This document shows positions 1 through 6,546 of a stretch of DNA of 6,546 bases, piece by piece. The notes under the pieces are model-generated. The model made no database searches. It was not told the origin of the DNA and worked only from the letters and a program-made list of their open reading frames with translations. Position 1 is the stretch's first letter. Every line of letters starts with the position of its first letter. Origin of the DNA: Azoarcus sp031555955 (GTDB taxonomy: Bacteria; Pseudomonadota; Gammaproteobacteria; Burkholderiales; Rhodocyclaceae); contig JAVBTY010000092.1 of the NCBI GenBank assembly GCA_031555955.1, positions 1 to 6,546 on the forward strand, given 5' to 3'. Made by a program: the position numbers and the translations under genes.

Positions 1-1833
1 GATGGAGATGTGCGGCGACGCGGTTTCGGCGGCCTGCGCCGCGTGTTGCTGCTTTTCCGCGTGGCGCTGCTGCGAGTGCTTGGCCGAAGAGTTGGCCGAG
101 GAGGCCGCGGGCGCAATGGAGGGGGCCGTCGGCGCGAGGGACTCGCGGTTGGCGTCGAGCAGCGCGTCGACCTGCTTGCGTTCGATGCGCGTCGTCAGGT
201 GCTGATAGGCGTTGATGCCGTGGCCGGCGGGCAGCGTCTGCCAGCCGCCTTGCCAGGAGAGCGGTTCGATGGCGAGGAAGGCTTCGACCTTCGCCGCCAG
301 CGCCGGCAGCACGGGCTTGAGGTAAAGCGTGAGGTCGCGGAACAGGACCAGCGCGGTGCTGCAAACGGTGTGCAGGCGCGTTTCTTCTCCTTGCTGGCGG
401 GCCAGATCCCACGGTTTGTGTTCATTGACGTACTGGTTGGCGAGATCGGCCAGGCGCATGATTTCGCGCAGCGCGCGGCTGTAGTCGTGCTCCTCGTAGG
501 CCTGGGCGATGGCGTTCGATTCGAAGGCGGCCTGGAATGCGGCGGTGGCGGCGGTATCGCAGGGGCCGAGCTTGCCGTCGAAGCGCCTGGCGATGAAGCC
601 GGCGCAGCGGCTGGCGATGTTGACGAACTTGCCGACGAGATCGGAATTGACCTTGGCGATCATGTCGTCGAGGTTGAGGTCGACGTCTTCCATCGTGCCG
701 TTGGACTTGCTGGCGAAGTAGTAGCGCAGCCATTCGGCGTCGAGCTTCTGGTCGATGTAGGAGCGCGCGGTGATGAAGGTGCCGCGGCTCTTCGACATTT
801 TTGCGCCGTCCACGGTCAAAAAGCCATTGACGCACAACTGGCTGGGCGTGCGGAAGCCCGCGAACTGCAGCATCGCGGGCCAGAACAGGGCGTGGAAGTA
901 GAGACTGTCCTTGCCGATGAAATGCACCATCTCGGTGCCCGTCGCGGTCGCGCGGGCGGCGTCGGTGTAATCCTCCACAACAATGTCGCCACGCTGATCG
1001 GCCAGATTGCGGAAGCTGGCGAGGTAGCCGATCGGGGCGTCGAGCCAGACGTAGAAATACTTGCCGGGCGCGTTCGGAATCTCGAAGCCGAAGTAGGGCG
1101 CATCGCGCGAAATGTCCCAGTCGGACAGGCGGTTGTCGCCTTCCTCGCCCAACCATTCCTTCATCTTGTTGGCCGCTTCGGCCTGCAGGCGGCGCACGCC
1201 GGCGGCGTTGGCGCCGCGCGTCCATTCGCGCAGAAAGCTCGCCGCGCGCGGATCGGACAGGCGGAAAAAGTAGTGCCCGGAATTCTTCAGCACCGGCTGC
1301 GCGCCGGAAACGGCGGACCAGGGGTTCTTGAGTTCGGTCGGCGCATAGGCCGCGCCGCAGGCTTCGCAGTTGTCGCCGTACTGGTCGGCCGCGCCGCATT
1401 TGGGGCACTCGCCCTTGATGAAGCGATCCGGCAGAAACATTTCCTTCACCGGATCGTAGAACTGTTCGATGGTGCGCGGTTCGATCAGGTTCGCCGCCTG
1501 CAGGCGGGTATAGATATCTTCGGCATAGGCGCGGTTTTCCGCGCTGTGGGTGGAGTGATAGTTGTCGAAGGCGACGCCGAAATCGGTGAAATCGCGCAGG
1601 TGTTCGCGGTGCACGCGGGCAATGAGCTGTTCCGGCGTGATGCCTTCCTTTTCCGCGCGCAACATCACCGGCGTGCCGTGCGTGTCGTCGGCGCAGACGT
1701 AATGCACCATGTTGCCCCGCATGCGCTGGAAGCGCACCCAGATATCCGCCTGGATGTAGCCGACCAGATGGCCGAGGTGGATATCGCCGTTGGCGTAGGG
1801 AAGGGCGTTGGTAACAAGAATCTTGCGGGACAT
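1..1833 (-). CDS. metG: Methionyl-tRNA synthetase, C-terminal end cut off by the window
   Basis: Cytoplasmic class I aminoacyl-tRNA synthetase that charges tRNA-Met (initiator and elongator) with methionine using ATP. Reading the minus strand from the ATG at 1833 gives 611 uninterrupted codons to base 1 with no stop, so the 3' end lies outside. The protein begins MSRKILVTNALPYANG. The HIGH-type signature HLGH is at residues 19-22. A zinc knuckle C143-x2-C146-x9-C156-x2-C159 marks the long MetG form. FYVWLDAPIGY and HFIGKDSLYFHALFWPAML follow, then KMSKS at 345-349, then the helical anticodon-binding domain. After about residue 555 the chain becomes a polar linker rich in Ala, Ser, Gln and His. 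The sequence ends at SPHISI, which is where the C-terminal tRNA-binding (EMAP/Trbp111-like) dimerisation domain of long MetG proteins normally starts; its presence is inferred. No Shine-Dalgarno precedes the start: the leader is C/T-rich. The start is chosen because family N-termini align there. Identification is very secure. Confidence 0.97.
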   Translation of the reverse strand, partial: MSRKILVTNALPYANGDIHLGHLVGYIQADIWVRFQRMRGNMVHYVCADDTHGTPVMLRAEKEGITPEQLIARVHREHLRDFTDFGVAFDNYHSTHSAENRAYAEDIYTRLQAANLIEPRTIEQFYDPVKEMFLPDRFIKGECPKCGAADQYGDNCEACGAAYAPTELKNPWSAVSGAQPVLKNSGHYFFRLSDPRAASFLREWTRGANAAGVRRLQAEAANKMKEWLGEEGDNRLSDWDISRDAPYFGFEIPNAPGKYFYVWLDAPIGYLASFRNLADQRGDIVVEDYTDAARATATGTEMVHFIGKDSLYFHALFWPAMLQFAGFRTPSQLCVNGFLTVDGAKMSKSRGTFITARSYIDQKLDAEWLRYYFASKSNGTMEDVDLNLDDMIAKVNSDLVGKFVNIASRCAGFIARRFDGKLGPCDTAATAAFQAAFESNAIAQAYEEHDYSRALREIMRLADLANQYVNEHKPWDLARQQGEETRLHTVCSTALVLFRDLTLYLKPVLPALAAKVEAFLAIEPLSWQGGWQTLPAGHGINAYQHLTTRIERKQVDALLDANRESLAPTAPSIAPAASSANSSAKHSQQRHAEKQQHAAQAAETASPHISI

Positions 1834-1847
1834 GGGAGGTTCAGGCC

Positions 1848-1872
1848 GGGAGAGGGAAAGGGGAGGGGGAAA
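1848..1872 (+). other. Polypurine tract with a G-quadruplex pattern in the metG leader
   Basis: An uninterrupted run of 25 purines on the plus strand contains four G-runs: 1848-1850, 1854-1856, 1860-1863 and 1865-1869. The loops between them are AGA, AAA and A. This fits the usual pattern of four runs of at least three Gs with loops of 1-7 bases. The plus strand is the template strand for metG, so the metG-sense RNA carries the complementary C/U-rich tract ending about 14 bases before the start codon. The pattern is visible directly; folding, or use of the C-rich RNA as a Rho loading site, is inference. Confidence 0.55.
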
Positions 1873-1884
1873 TGTCCGCCAGGC

Positions 1885-1911
1885 CGCGCCGGACGGTAGC
1901 CGTCCGGCGCG
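1885..1911 (-). terminator. Strong hairpin between the lipoprotein gene and metG, possible terminator or attenuator
   Basis: A perfect 12-bp inverted repeat (arms 1885-1896 and 1900-1911) encloses a three-base loop TAG. It lies 23 bases past the stop codon of the OmpA-like lipoprotein gene, read on the minus strand, and about 50 bases before the metG start. No real T-tract follows on the minus strand, only an ATTT about 10 bases on and then a C-rich stretch; none follows on the plus strand either. It may therefore be a 3'-end-protecting stem, a Rho-linked terminator, or an attenuator for metG, rather than a textbook intrinsic terminator. Confidence 0.5.
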
Positions 1912-1934
1912 CGCGGAAGGGGTGCGGTGGGGGG

Positions 1935-2492
1935 TCAGGGCATGTCGCGCAGATGGATTTCGACGCGGCGGTTGCGCGCGCGGCCGCTGTCGCGGGCATT
2001 GTCCGCGATCGGTTCGGCTTCGCCCTTGCCGTCCGCGCTCAGACGTTCGAGGTCGATGCCGCGTTCTCGCAGATACTCCATGACGGCTTCGGCGCGGGCA
2101 ATGGAAAGTTTCAGGTTGGTCATTTCGCTGCCTGTGCTGTCGGTGTGGCCAACGATGGCGATGGTGGTGCGCGAATGGGCGGCCAGCGTGGGGGCAATGG
2201 AATCCAGCATGTGGGTCAGGGCTGGACGGGGCGCGGTTTTGCCCGACTCAAATCCTTTGGCGGTGGGCAGGCGCAGCTGCAGGCCTTCGGGCGTGCTGCG
2301 GACTTCCGCTTCGGGAATGGGCTGCAGGGCCGTGATGAGCTCGTTGCGCACGACGTCCCAGTTGGTGCCTGGCGCGGGGGCTGCCTGGGAGGCGGGCTCG
2401 TTTTCCGGGGGAGGTGGTGCATCCGTCGGCGTGGTGGCGCAGGCGGAAACGAGCAGGGCGAGGCAGGCGGCGAGAGCGGTATTCCTGTTCAT
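1935..2492 (-). CDS. OmpA-family peptidoglycan-associated lipoprotein
   Basis: Predicted outer-membrane lipoprotein of 185 residues that tethers the envelope to peptidoglycan. Residues 1-17 form a signal peptide with a hydrophobic core, followed by the lipobox VSAC with the lipidated cysteine at 18. Ala at +2 favours outer-membrane sorting. A Pro/Ala-rich linker covers about 20-42. The OmpA C-terminal domain covers about 70-185, with GHTDSTG at 115-121, the family pattern N-x2-LS-x2-RA-x2-V (126-137), and NRRVEI at 174-179. The conserved Asp/Arg of this fold bind diaminopimelate. Two ATG codons are adjacent (2495 and 2492) and another is at 2504. The frame is open back to 2588, but a -10-like TATACT at 2537-2542 lies inside that extension and only a start near 2492 puts the signal peptide at the N-terminus. 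There is no clear Shine-Dalgarno. It resembles Pal/YiaD-type proteins, but the exact subfamily cannot be named. It is upstream of metG in the same direction. Confidence 0.9.
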   Translation of the reverse strand: MNRNTALAACLALLVSACATTPTDAPPPPENEPASQAAPAPGTNWDVVRNELITALQPIPEAEVRSTPEGLQLRLPTAKGFESGKTAPRPALTHMLDSIAPTLAAHSRTTIAIVGHTDSTGSEMTNLKLSIARAEAVMEYLRERGIDLERLSADGKGEAEPIADNARDSGRARNRRVEIHLRDMP

Positions 2493-2536
2493 CATGATGT
2501 GCATGTAAATGTGGGTCTGGGTGGAAGAACCCGCGC

Positions 2537-2566
2537 AGTATATCGGTCCGGCGTACTCTGTTGCAG
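2537..2566 (-). promoter_or_regulatory. Candidate sigma-70 promoter of the OmpA-like lipoprotein gene
   Basis: On the minus strand a TATACT hexamer (2537-2542, five of six matches to the -10 consensus) is preceded after 18 bases by CTGCAA (2561-2566, three of six matches to the -35 consensus). Transcription would begin near 2530 and give a leader of about 38 bases before the ATG at 2492. The weak -35 keeps confidence low. Confidence 0.35.
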
Positions 2567-2613
2567 CCATGCGCGGAGCGCCCGCCATGCGATAAACCCT
2601 GCTGCGCGCGGGG

Positions 2614-2642
2614 GTGAGGGGAGCCGGGCGCTCCGGTATGAT
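2614..2642 (+). promoter_or_regulatory. Candidate promoter of apbC
   Basis: A TATGAT hexamer at 2637-2642 matches the -10 consensus at five of six positions. A weak GTGAGG lies 17 bases upstream at 2614-2619 (three of six). The start would fall near 2649, about 40 bases before the apbC ATG. With the opposing candidate at 2537-2566 it would make this a divergent promoter region. Confidence 0.35.
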
Positions 2643-2689
2643 TCCGTCCGTTCCCCGCGAAGGGCGATGTGATCATCAAGGAAGCCGAC

Positions 2690-3781
2690 ATGAGCGTGTC
2701 CCAGGAAACCGTAACCGCAACGCTGAAAACCGTGATTGATCCGAACACGGGCAAGGATCTGGTCAGCAGCCGCTGCATCCGCAATCTGGTGGTTGATGGC
2801 GGCAACGTCCGTTTCGAGGTCGAGCTGGGCTACCCGGCCAGGAGCCAGCATGAGCCGATCCGGGAGATGCTGTGGCATGCGCTGGCGGCGCTGCCGGGTA
2901 TCGGGCGGATCGATATCGGCGTGCGCAGCGCGGTGGTGGCGCACGCGGTGCAGCACGGCGTGAAGCTGCTGCCGGGGGTCAAGAACATCATCGCGGTGTC
3001 GTCGGGCAAGGGCGGCGTGGGCAAGAGCACCACGGCGGTGAACCTGGCGCTGGCGCTGGAGGCCGAAGGCGCGCGCGTCGGCATTCTCGATGCCGATATC
3101 TACGGCCCTTCGCAGCCGCAGATGCTGGGCATTGGCGGGCAGCGGCCCGAATCGCGCGACGGCAAGACGATGGAGCCGCTCGAAGCCTACGGCATGCAGG
3201 CGATGTCCATCGGCTTTCTGGTCGATACCGATACGCCAATGGTCTGGCGCGGCCCGATGGCGACGCAGGCGCTGAACCAGCTGCTGAAGGAAACGAACTG
3301 GCGCGACCTCGATTACCTGGTGATCGACATGCCGCCGGGCACGGGCGACATCCAGCTCACGCTGTCGCAGAGCGTACCGGTGACGGGAGCGGTGATCGTC
3401 ACCACGCCGCAGGACATTGCGCTGCTCGATGCGCGCAAGGGACTGAAAATGTTCGAGAAAGTAGGCGTGCCCATTCTCGGCGTGGTCGAAAACATGAGCG
3501 TCCACATCTGTTCGCAGTGCGGGCACGAGGAACATATTTTCGGCGCGGGCGGCGGCGAGTCGCTGTGCAGCGACTACGGCATACCCTTTCTTGGCGCCCT
3601 GCCGCTGGATCTGCGCATCCGCATGGAAGCGGACGGCGGCACGCCGACGGTGGCGGCGGATCCGGACTGTCGCATCGCCGCGATCTACAGGGAAATCGCG
3701 CGCAAGGTTGCGGTGCGGATCGCGGAAAAGGCCAGGGACATGACGCACAAGTTCCCCAACATCGTGATCCAGAACACCTGA
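2690..3781 (+). CDS. apbC: Mrp/ApbC-type Fe-S cluster carrier ATPase
   Basis: Cytoplasmic P-loop ATPase of the Mrp/NBP35 family, which binds a labile 4Fe-4S cluster as a dimer and passes it to apo-proteins. The product is 363 residues, normal for the bacterial form. An N-terminal MIP18/DUF59-type domain covers about residues 5-80. The deviant Walker A motif GKGGVGKS is at 106-113 with the signature Lys107. DADIYGPSQP follows, then DMPPGTGD at 213-220. The cluster-binding pair C274-x2-C277 sits in VENMSVHICSQCGHEEHIFG. The ATG at 2690 is preceded by AAGGAAG at 2678-2684 at good spacing. An in-frame GTG at 2669 would add seven residues but lacks a comparable ribosome binding site. The gene is divergent from the lipoprotein gene and metG. 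Mrp took its name from adjacency to metG in E. coli, so the context agrees. It is also called mrp. Confidence 0.96.
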   Translation: MSVSQETVTATLKTVIDPNTGKDLVSSRCIRNLVVDGGNVRFEVELGYPARSQHEPIREMLWHALAALPGIGRIDIGVRSAVVAHAVQHGVKLLPGVKNIIAVSSGKGGVGKSTTAVNLALALEAEGARVGILDADIYGPSQPQMLGIGGQRPESRDGKTMEPLEAYGMQAMSIGFLVDTDTPMVWRGPMATQALNQLLKETNWRDLDYLVIDMPPGTGDIQLTLSQSVPVTGAVIVTTPQDIALLDARKGLKMFEKVGVPILGVVENMSVHICSQCGHEEHIFGAGGGESLCSDYGIPFLGALPLDLRIRMEADGGTPTVAADPDCRIAAIYREIARKVAVRIAEKARDMTHKFPNIVIQNT

Positions 3782-3795
3782 GCGGCGCAGCGCAG

Positions 3796-3819
3796 CGGCG
3801 CGCGCCATGCCGTGCGCCG
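3796..3819 (+). terminator. Weak hairpin just after apbC
   Basis: Eight-base arms (3796-3803 and 3812-3819) pair with one G-T wobble around an eight-base loop, starting 15 bases after the apbC stop. Only TTCTC follows, so an intrinsic terminator is not convincing. It could be a 3'-end stem or chance structure in GC-rich DNA. Confidence 0.25.
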
Positions 3820-3844
3820 TTCTCGGTGGCCGTTGCGATATTCA

Positions 3845-3875
3845 TTGTTTCAGGGGAGCCGTTCTGCCCTACACT
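3845..3875 (+). promoter_or_regulatory. Possible promoter of dcd
   Basis: TACACT at 3870-3875 matches the -10 consensus at four of six positions. TTGTTT at 3845-3850 matches the -35 at three of six, with a long 19-base spacer. An AT-rich T7 run follows at 3883-3889, then a 5-bp stem (3890-3907) in the would-be leader. The 144-base gap after apbC makes a separate dcd promoter plausible, but this site is weak and read-through from apbC is equally possible. Confidence 0.25.
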
Positions 3876-3925
3876 ACGCGCATTTTTTTGCCGGTCCAGC
3901 TTCCGGCGACAGAGGGATCGCGCTG

Positions 3926-4492
<567 letters not shown>

Positions 4493-4522
4493 GTCCTGCG
4501 CGCCAGCGCGGAAAACAGCGGG

Positions 4523-4553
4523 AGGACGGGGGCCGTTGCGGCCCCCTTGTCCT
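4523..4553 (+). terminator. Intrinsic-type terminator after dcd
   Basis: A perfect 8-bp GC stem (4528-4535 with 4539-4546, loop TTG) starts 36 bases after the dcd stop. It is followed by TTGTCCTTT. The stem can extend by five more pairs, AGGAC (4523-4527) with GTCCT (4549-4553), leaving TT bulged. The T-rich tail is broken by G and CC, so termination may be partial. It lies between dcd and the decarboxylase and suggests separate transcription units. Confidence 0.6.
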
Positions 4554-4582
4554 TTCCGGTCACGCAACATGAACAACACGGA

Positions 4583-4602
4583 CGGGCAAAACCGTTTGCC
4601 CG
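4583..4602 (+). promoter_or_regulatory. Small hairpin in the decarboxylase leader
   Basis: Perfect 8-bp arms CGGGCAAA (4583-4590) and TTTGCCCG (4595-4602) enclose the loop ACCG. It sits between the dcd terminator and the decarboxylase ribosome binding site, ending 13 bases before the AGGAGG. It could be an operator-like dyad or an RNA stem affecting translation. No convincing -10/-35 pair was found around it. Function is unknown. Confidence 0.4.
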
Positions 4603-4615
4603 GGCAGGCCGCAGC

Positions 4616-4621
4616 AGGAGG
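4616..4621 (+). promoter_or_regulatory. Ribosome binding site fixing the decarboxylase start
   Basis: A full-consensus AGGAGG lies eight bases before the ATG at 4630. It is the strongest Shine-Dalgarno in the window and decides the start of the decarboxylase gene. It suggests high translation when the transcript is made. Confidence 0.85.
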
Positions 4622-4629
4622 AACGAAAG

Positions 4630-6546
4630 ATGCGCTTCCATTTTCCCGTCATCATCATCGATGAAGACTTCCGCTCCGAAAACACCTCGGGACTGGGTAT
4701 CCGCGCGCTCGCCAAGGCGATCGAGAACGAAAACATGGAAGTGCTGGGCGTGACTGGCTACGGCGATCTGGCCGCCTTCGCGCAGCAGCAGAGCCGCGGT
4801 TCGGCGTTCATCCTCTCGATCGACGACGAGGAATTTTCCTCGCCCGAGGCGTCGGCGAAAGCGATTGCCGACCTGCGCGGCTTCGTCGAGGGCATCCGCT
4901 TCCGCAACGCCGACATTCCGATTTTCCTGCACGGCGAAACGCGCACCAGCCGGCACATTCCGAGCGACGTGCTGCGCGAGATGCACGGCTTCATCCACAT
5001 GTTCGAGGACACGCCGGAGTTCGTCGCCCGCTATATCGTGCGCGAGGCGAAGCACTATCTGGAGTCGTTGCCGCCGCCGTTTTTCCGCGCGCTGACCCAC
5101 TACGCCGCCGACGGTTCCTATTCCTGGCACTGCCCCGGGCACTCGGGCGGCGTCGCTTTCCTGAAAAGCCCGGTGGGCCAGATGTTCCATCAGTTCTTCG
5201 GCGAGAACATGCTGCGCGCCGACGTGTGCAACGCGGTCGACGAACTCGGCCAGCTGCTCGACCACACCGGCCCGGTCGCCGCTTCCGAGCGCAACGCCGC
5301 GCGCATCTTCAACTGCGACCATCTGTATTTCGTCACCAACGGTACCTCCACGTCGAACAAGATGGTGTGGCACACCACGGTGGCGCCGGGCGATGTCGTC
5401 GTGGTCGACCGCAACTGCCACAAGTCGATTCTCCACTCCATCATCATGACTGGCGCCGTGCCGGTGTTTCTCACGCCCACGCGCAACCACTACGGCATCA
5501 TCGGACCGATTCCGCTGGCGGAGTTTTCCATCGACAACATCCGCAGGAAAATCGCGGCGAATCCCTTTGCTGGCGAGGCGAACAACGCGAAGCCGCGCAT
5601 TCTGACGATCACCCAGTCCACCTACGACGGCGTGGTGTACAACGTGGAGACGATCAAGGAGATGCTCGACGGGCGCATCGACACGCTGCATTTCGACGAG
5701 GCCTGGCTGCCGCACGCGGCTTTCCACGATTTTTACGGCGATTACCACGCCATTGGCGCTGACCGCGTGCGCTGCAAGGACTCGATGGTGTTTTCCACCC
5801 AGTCGACGCACAAGCTGCTCGCCGGTCTGTCGCAGGCGTCGCAGATCCTCGTGCAGGACTCGGAAACGCGCAAACTCGACCGCGACATCTTCAACGAAGC
5901 TTACCTGATGCATACCTCCACTTCGCCCCAGTACGCCATCATCGCCAGTTGCGATGTCGCGGCGGCGATGATGGAGCCGCCGGCGGGCACCGCGCTGGTC
6001 AACGAATCGCTGATGGAGGCGGTCGAGTTCCGCCGCGCGATGCGCAAGGTCGATGCCGAATTCGGCGACGCCGACTGGTGGTTCAAGGTCTGGGGGCCGG
6101 AGTACCTTGCCGAGGCAGGCTTGGGCGAGCGCGAAGACTGGATGCTCAACAGCAACGAAAGCTGGCACGGCTTCGGCGATCTGGCGCCGGGCTTCAACAT
6201 GCTCGACCCGATCAAGGCCACCATCATCACGCCGGGGCTCGACATGGAAGGCGATTTCGCCGACCACACCGGCATTCCCGCCGCCATCGTCACCAAATAT
6301 CTTTCCGAGCACGGCATCATCGTCGAAAAGACCGGCCTGTACTCCTTTTTCATCATGTTCACCATCGGCATCACCAAGGGCCGCTGGAACACGCTGGTGA
6401 CGGAACTGCAGCAGTTCAAGGACGACTACGACCGCAACCAGCCGCTATGGCGCGTGATGCCCGAGTTCATCGCCAAGCACCCGCGCTATGAGAAAGTGGG
6501 GCTGAAAGACCTGTGCGACCAGATCCACAGCTTCTACAAATCGCAT
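4630..6546 (+). CDS. PLP-dependent Orn/Lys/Arg decarboxylase (AdiA-like), 3' end cut off
   Basis: Fold-type I, PLP-dependent decarboxylase that removes CO2 from a basic amino acid (arginine, lysine or ornithine) to give agmatine, cadaverine or putrescine. The 639 codons seen run to the right edge without a stop. E. coli AdiA and CadA have about 715-755 residues, so roughly 75-115 C-terminal residues are missing. Residues 1-130 form the receiver-like wing domain. The PLP domain follows, with HCPGHSGG at 167-174, NGTSTSNK at 237-244, NCHKS at 262-266, HFDEAW at 354-359 (Asp356 pairs with the PLP ring nitrogen) and STHKLL, whose Lys395 is the Schiff-base lysine. MHTSTSPQYAI, ESWHGF and MLDPIK lead to the C-terminal region. 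LHFDEAW, VVVVDRNCHKSI and YGIIGPI resemble AdiA more than CadA, while TSTSNK resembles CadA, so substrate is unsettled; arginine is the mild favourite. No antiporter gene is seen beside it, so a polyamine role is as likely as acid resistance. Confidence 0.93.
   Translation, partial: MRFHFPVIIIDEDFRSENTSGLGIRALAKAIENENMEVLGVTGYGDLAAFAQQQSRGSAFILSIDDEEFSSPEASAKAIADLRGFVEGIRFRNADIPIFLHGETRTSRHIPSDVLREMHGFIHMFEDTPEFVARYIVREAKHYLESLPPPFFRALTHYAADGSYSWHCPGHSGGVAFLKSPVGQMFHQFFGENMLRADVCNAVDELGQLLDHTGPVAASERNAARIFNCDHLYFVTNGTSTSNKMVWHTTVAPGDVVVVDRNCHKSILHSIIMTGAVPVFLTPTRNHYGIIGPIPLAEFSIDNIRRKIAANPFAGEANNAKPRILTITQSTYDGVVYNVETIKEMLDGRIDTLHFDEAWLPHAAFHDFYGDYHAIGADRVRCKDSMVFSTQSTHKLLAGLSQASQILVQDSETRKLDRDIFNEAYLMHTSTSPQYAIIASCDVAAAMMEPPAGTALVNESLMEAVEFRRAMRKVDAEFGDADWWFKVWGPEYLAEAGLGEREDWMLNSNESWHGFGDLAPGFNMLDPIKATIITPGLDMEGDFADHTGIPAAIVTKYLSEHGIIVEKTGLYSFFIMFTIGITKGRWNTLVTELQQFKDDYDRNQPLWRVMPEFIAKHPRYEKVGLKDLCDQIHSFYKSH

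Noticed and set aside
10..1899. 629-codon open frame on the plus strand opposite metG
   Set aside because: It is the antisense shadow of metG in GC-rich DNA. Its product is a Gly/Ala/Arg/Val-rich string with no recognisable domain, whereas the minus strand encodes a full set of MetG motifs.
2493..2588. N-terminal extension of the lipoprotein to an ATG at 2588
   Set aside because: It would put 32 residues before the signal peptide and run over a good -10-like hexamer. A lipoprotein signal must be at the N-terminus.
2610..2628. Second possible G-quadruplex near the apbC promoter
   Set aside because: Only three runs of three or more Gs are present; the next is GG, so it does not meet the usual pattern.
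2492..3808. 438-codon minus-strand frame opposite apbC
   Set aside because: It is the complement of a gene with all Mrp motifs. It runs into the lipoprotein start region in another frame and shows no family resemblance.
3812..3925. N-terminal extension of Dcd to an ATG at 3812
   Set aside because: The added 38 residues do not resemble Dcd, and the ATG at 3926 has a usable AGAGGG upstream and the family N-terminus.

Overview
This window is a stretch of ordinary bacterial chromosome with high GC content and coding on both strands. Gene content and protein style point to a betaproteobacterium. The evidence is a MetG with a four-cysteine zinc knuckle, an Mrp/ApbC scaffold ATPase, a 188-residue Dcd, and an AdiA-like Orn/Lys/Arg decarboxylase directly after dcd. 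The order or genus cannot be fixed from sequence reading alone; a Burkholderiales- or Rhodocyclales-like organism is a reasonable guess.

Layout: two genes on the minus strand fill the left part. metG (methionyl-tRNA synthetase) runs from 1833 off the left edge. Upstream of it, read in the same direction, is a gene for a small OmpA-domain lipoprotein (2492-1935). Between these two lies a 101-base gap holding a strong 12-bp hairpin and a 25-base purine/pyrimidine tract with a G-quadruplex pattern. A 197-base divergent region (2493-2689) separates the lipoprotein gene from three plus-strand genes: apbC/mrp (2690-3781), dcd (3926-4492), and a PLP-dependent amino-acid decarboxylase (4630, running off the right edge). 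A hairpin terminator candidate sits after dcd, and a second small hairpin lies just ahead of the decarboxylase ribosome binding site. No gene-free stretch exceeds 200 bases.

Function: these are mainly housekeeping genes: translation (metG), envelope anchoring (OmpA lipoprotein), Fe-S cluster delivery (apbC), pyrimidine nucleotide supply for DNA (dcd), and polyamine or acid-stress metabolism (decarboxylase). The metG/mrp neighbourhood is ancient; Mrp was named in E. coli for lying next to metG. Here a lipoprotein gene lies between them. I see no mobile element, CRISPR array, RNA gene or defence-like cassette, and no convincing sign of an undescribed system. The items most worth a second look are the non-coding elements in the 1834-1934 gap and the leader of the decarboxylase gene.
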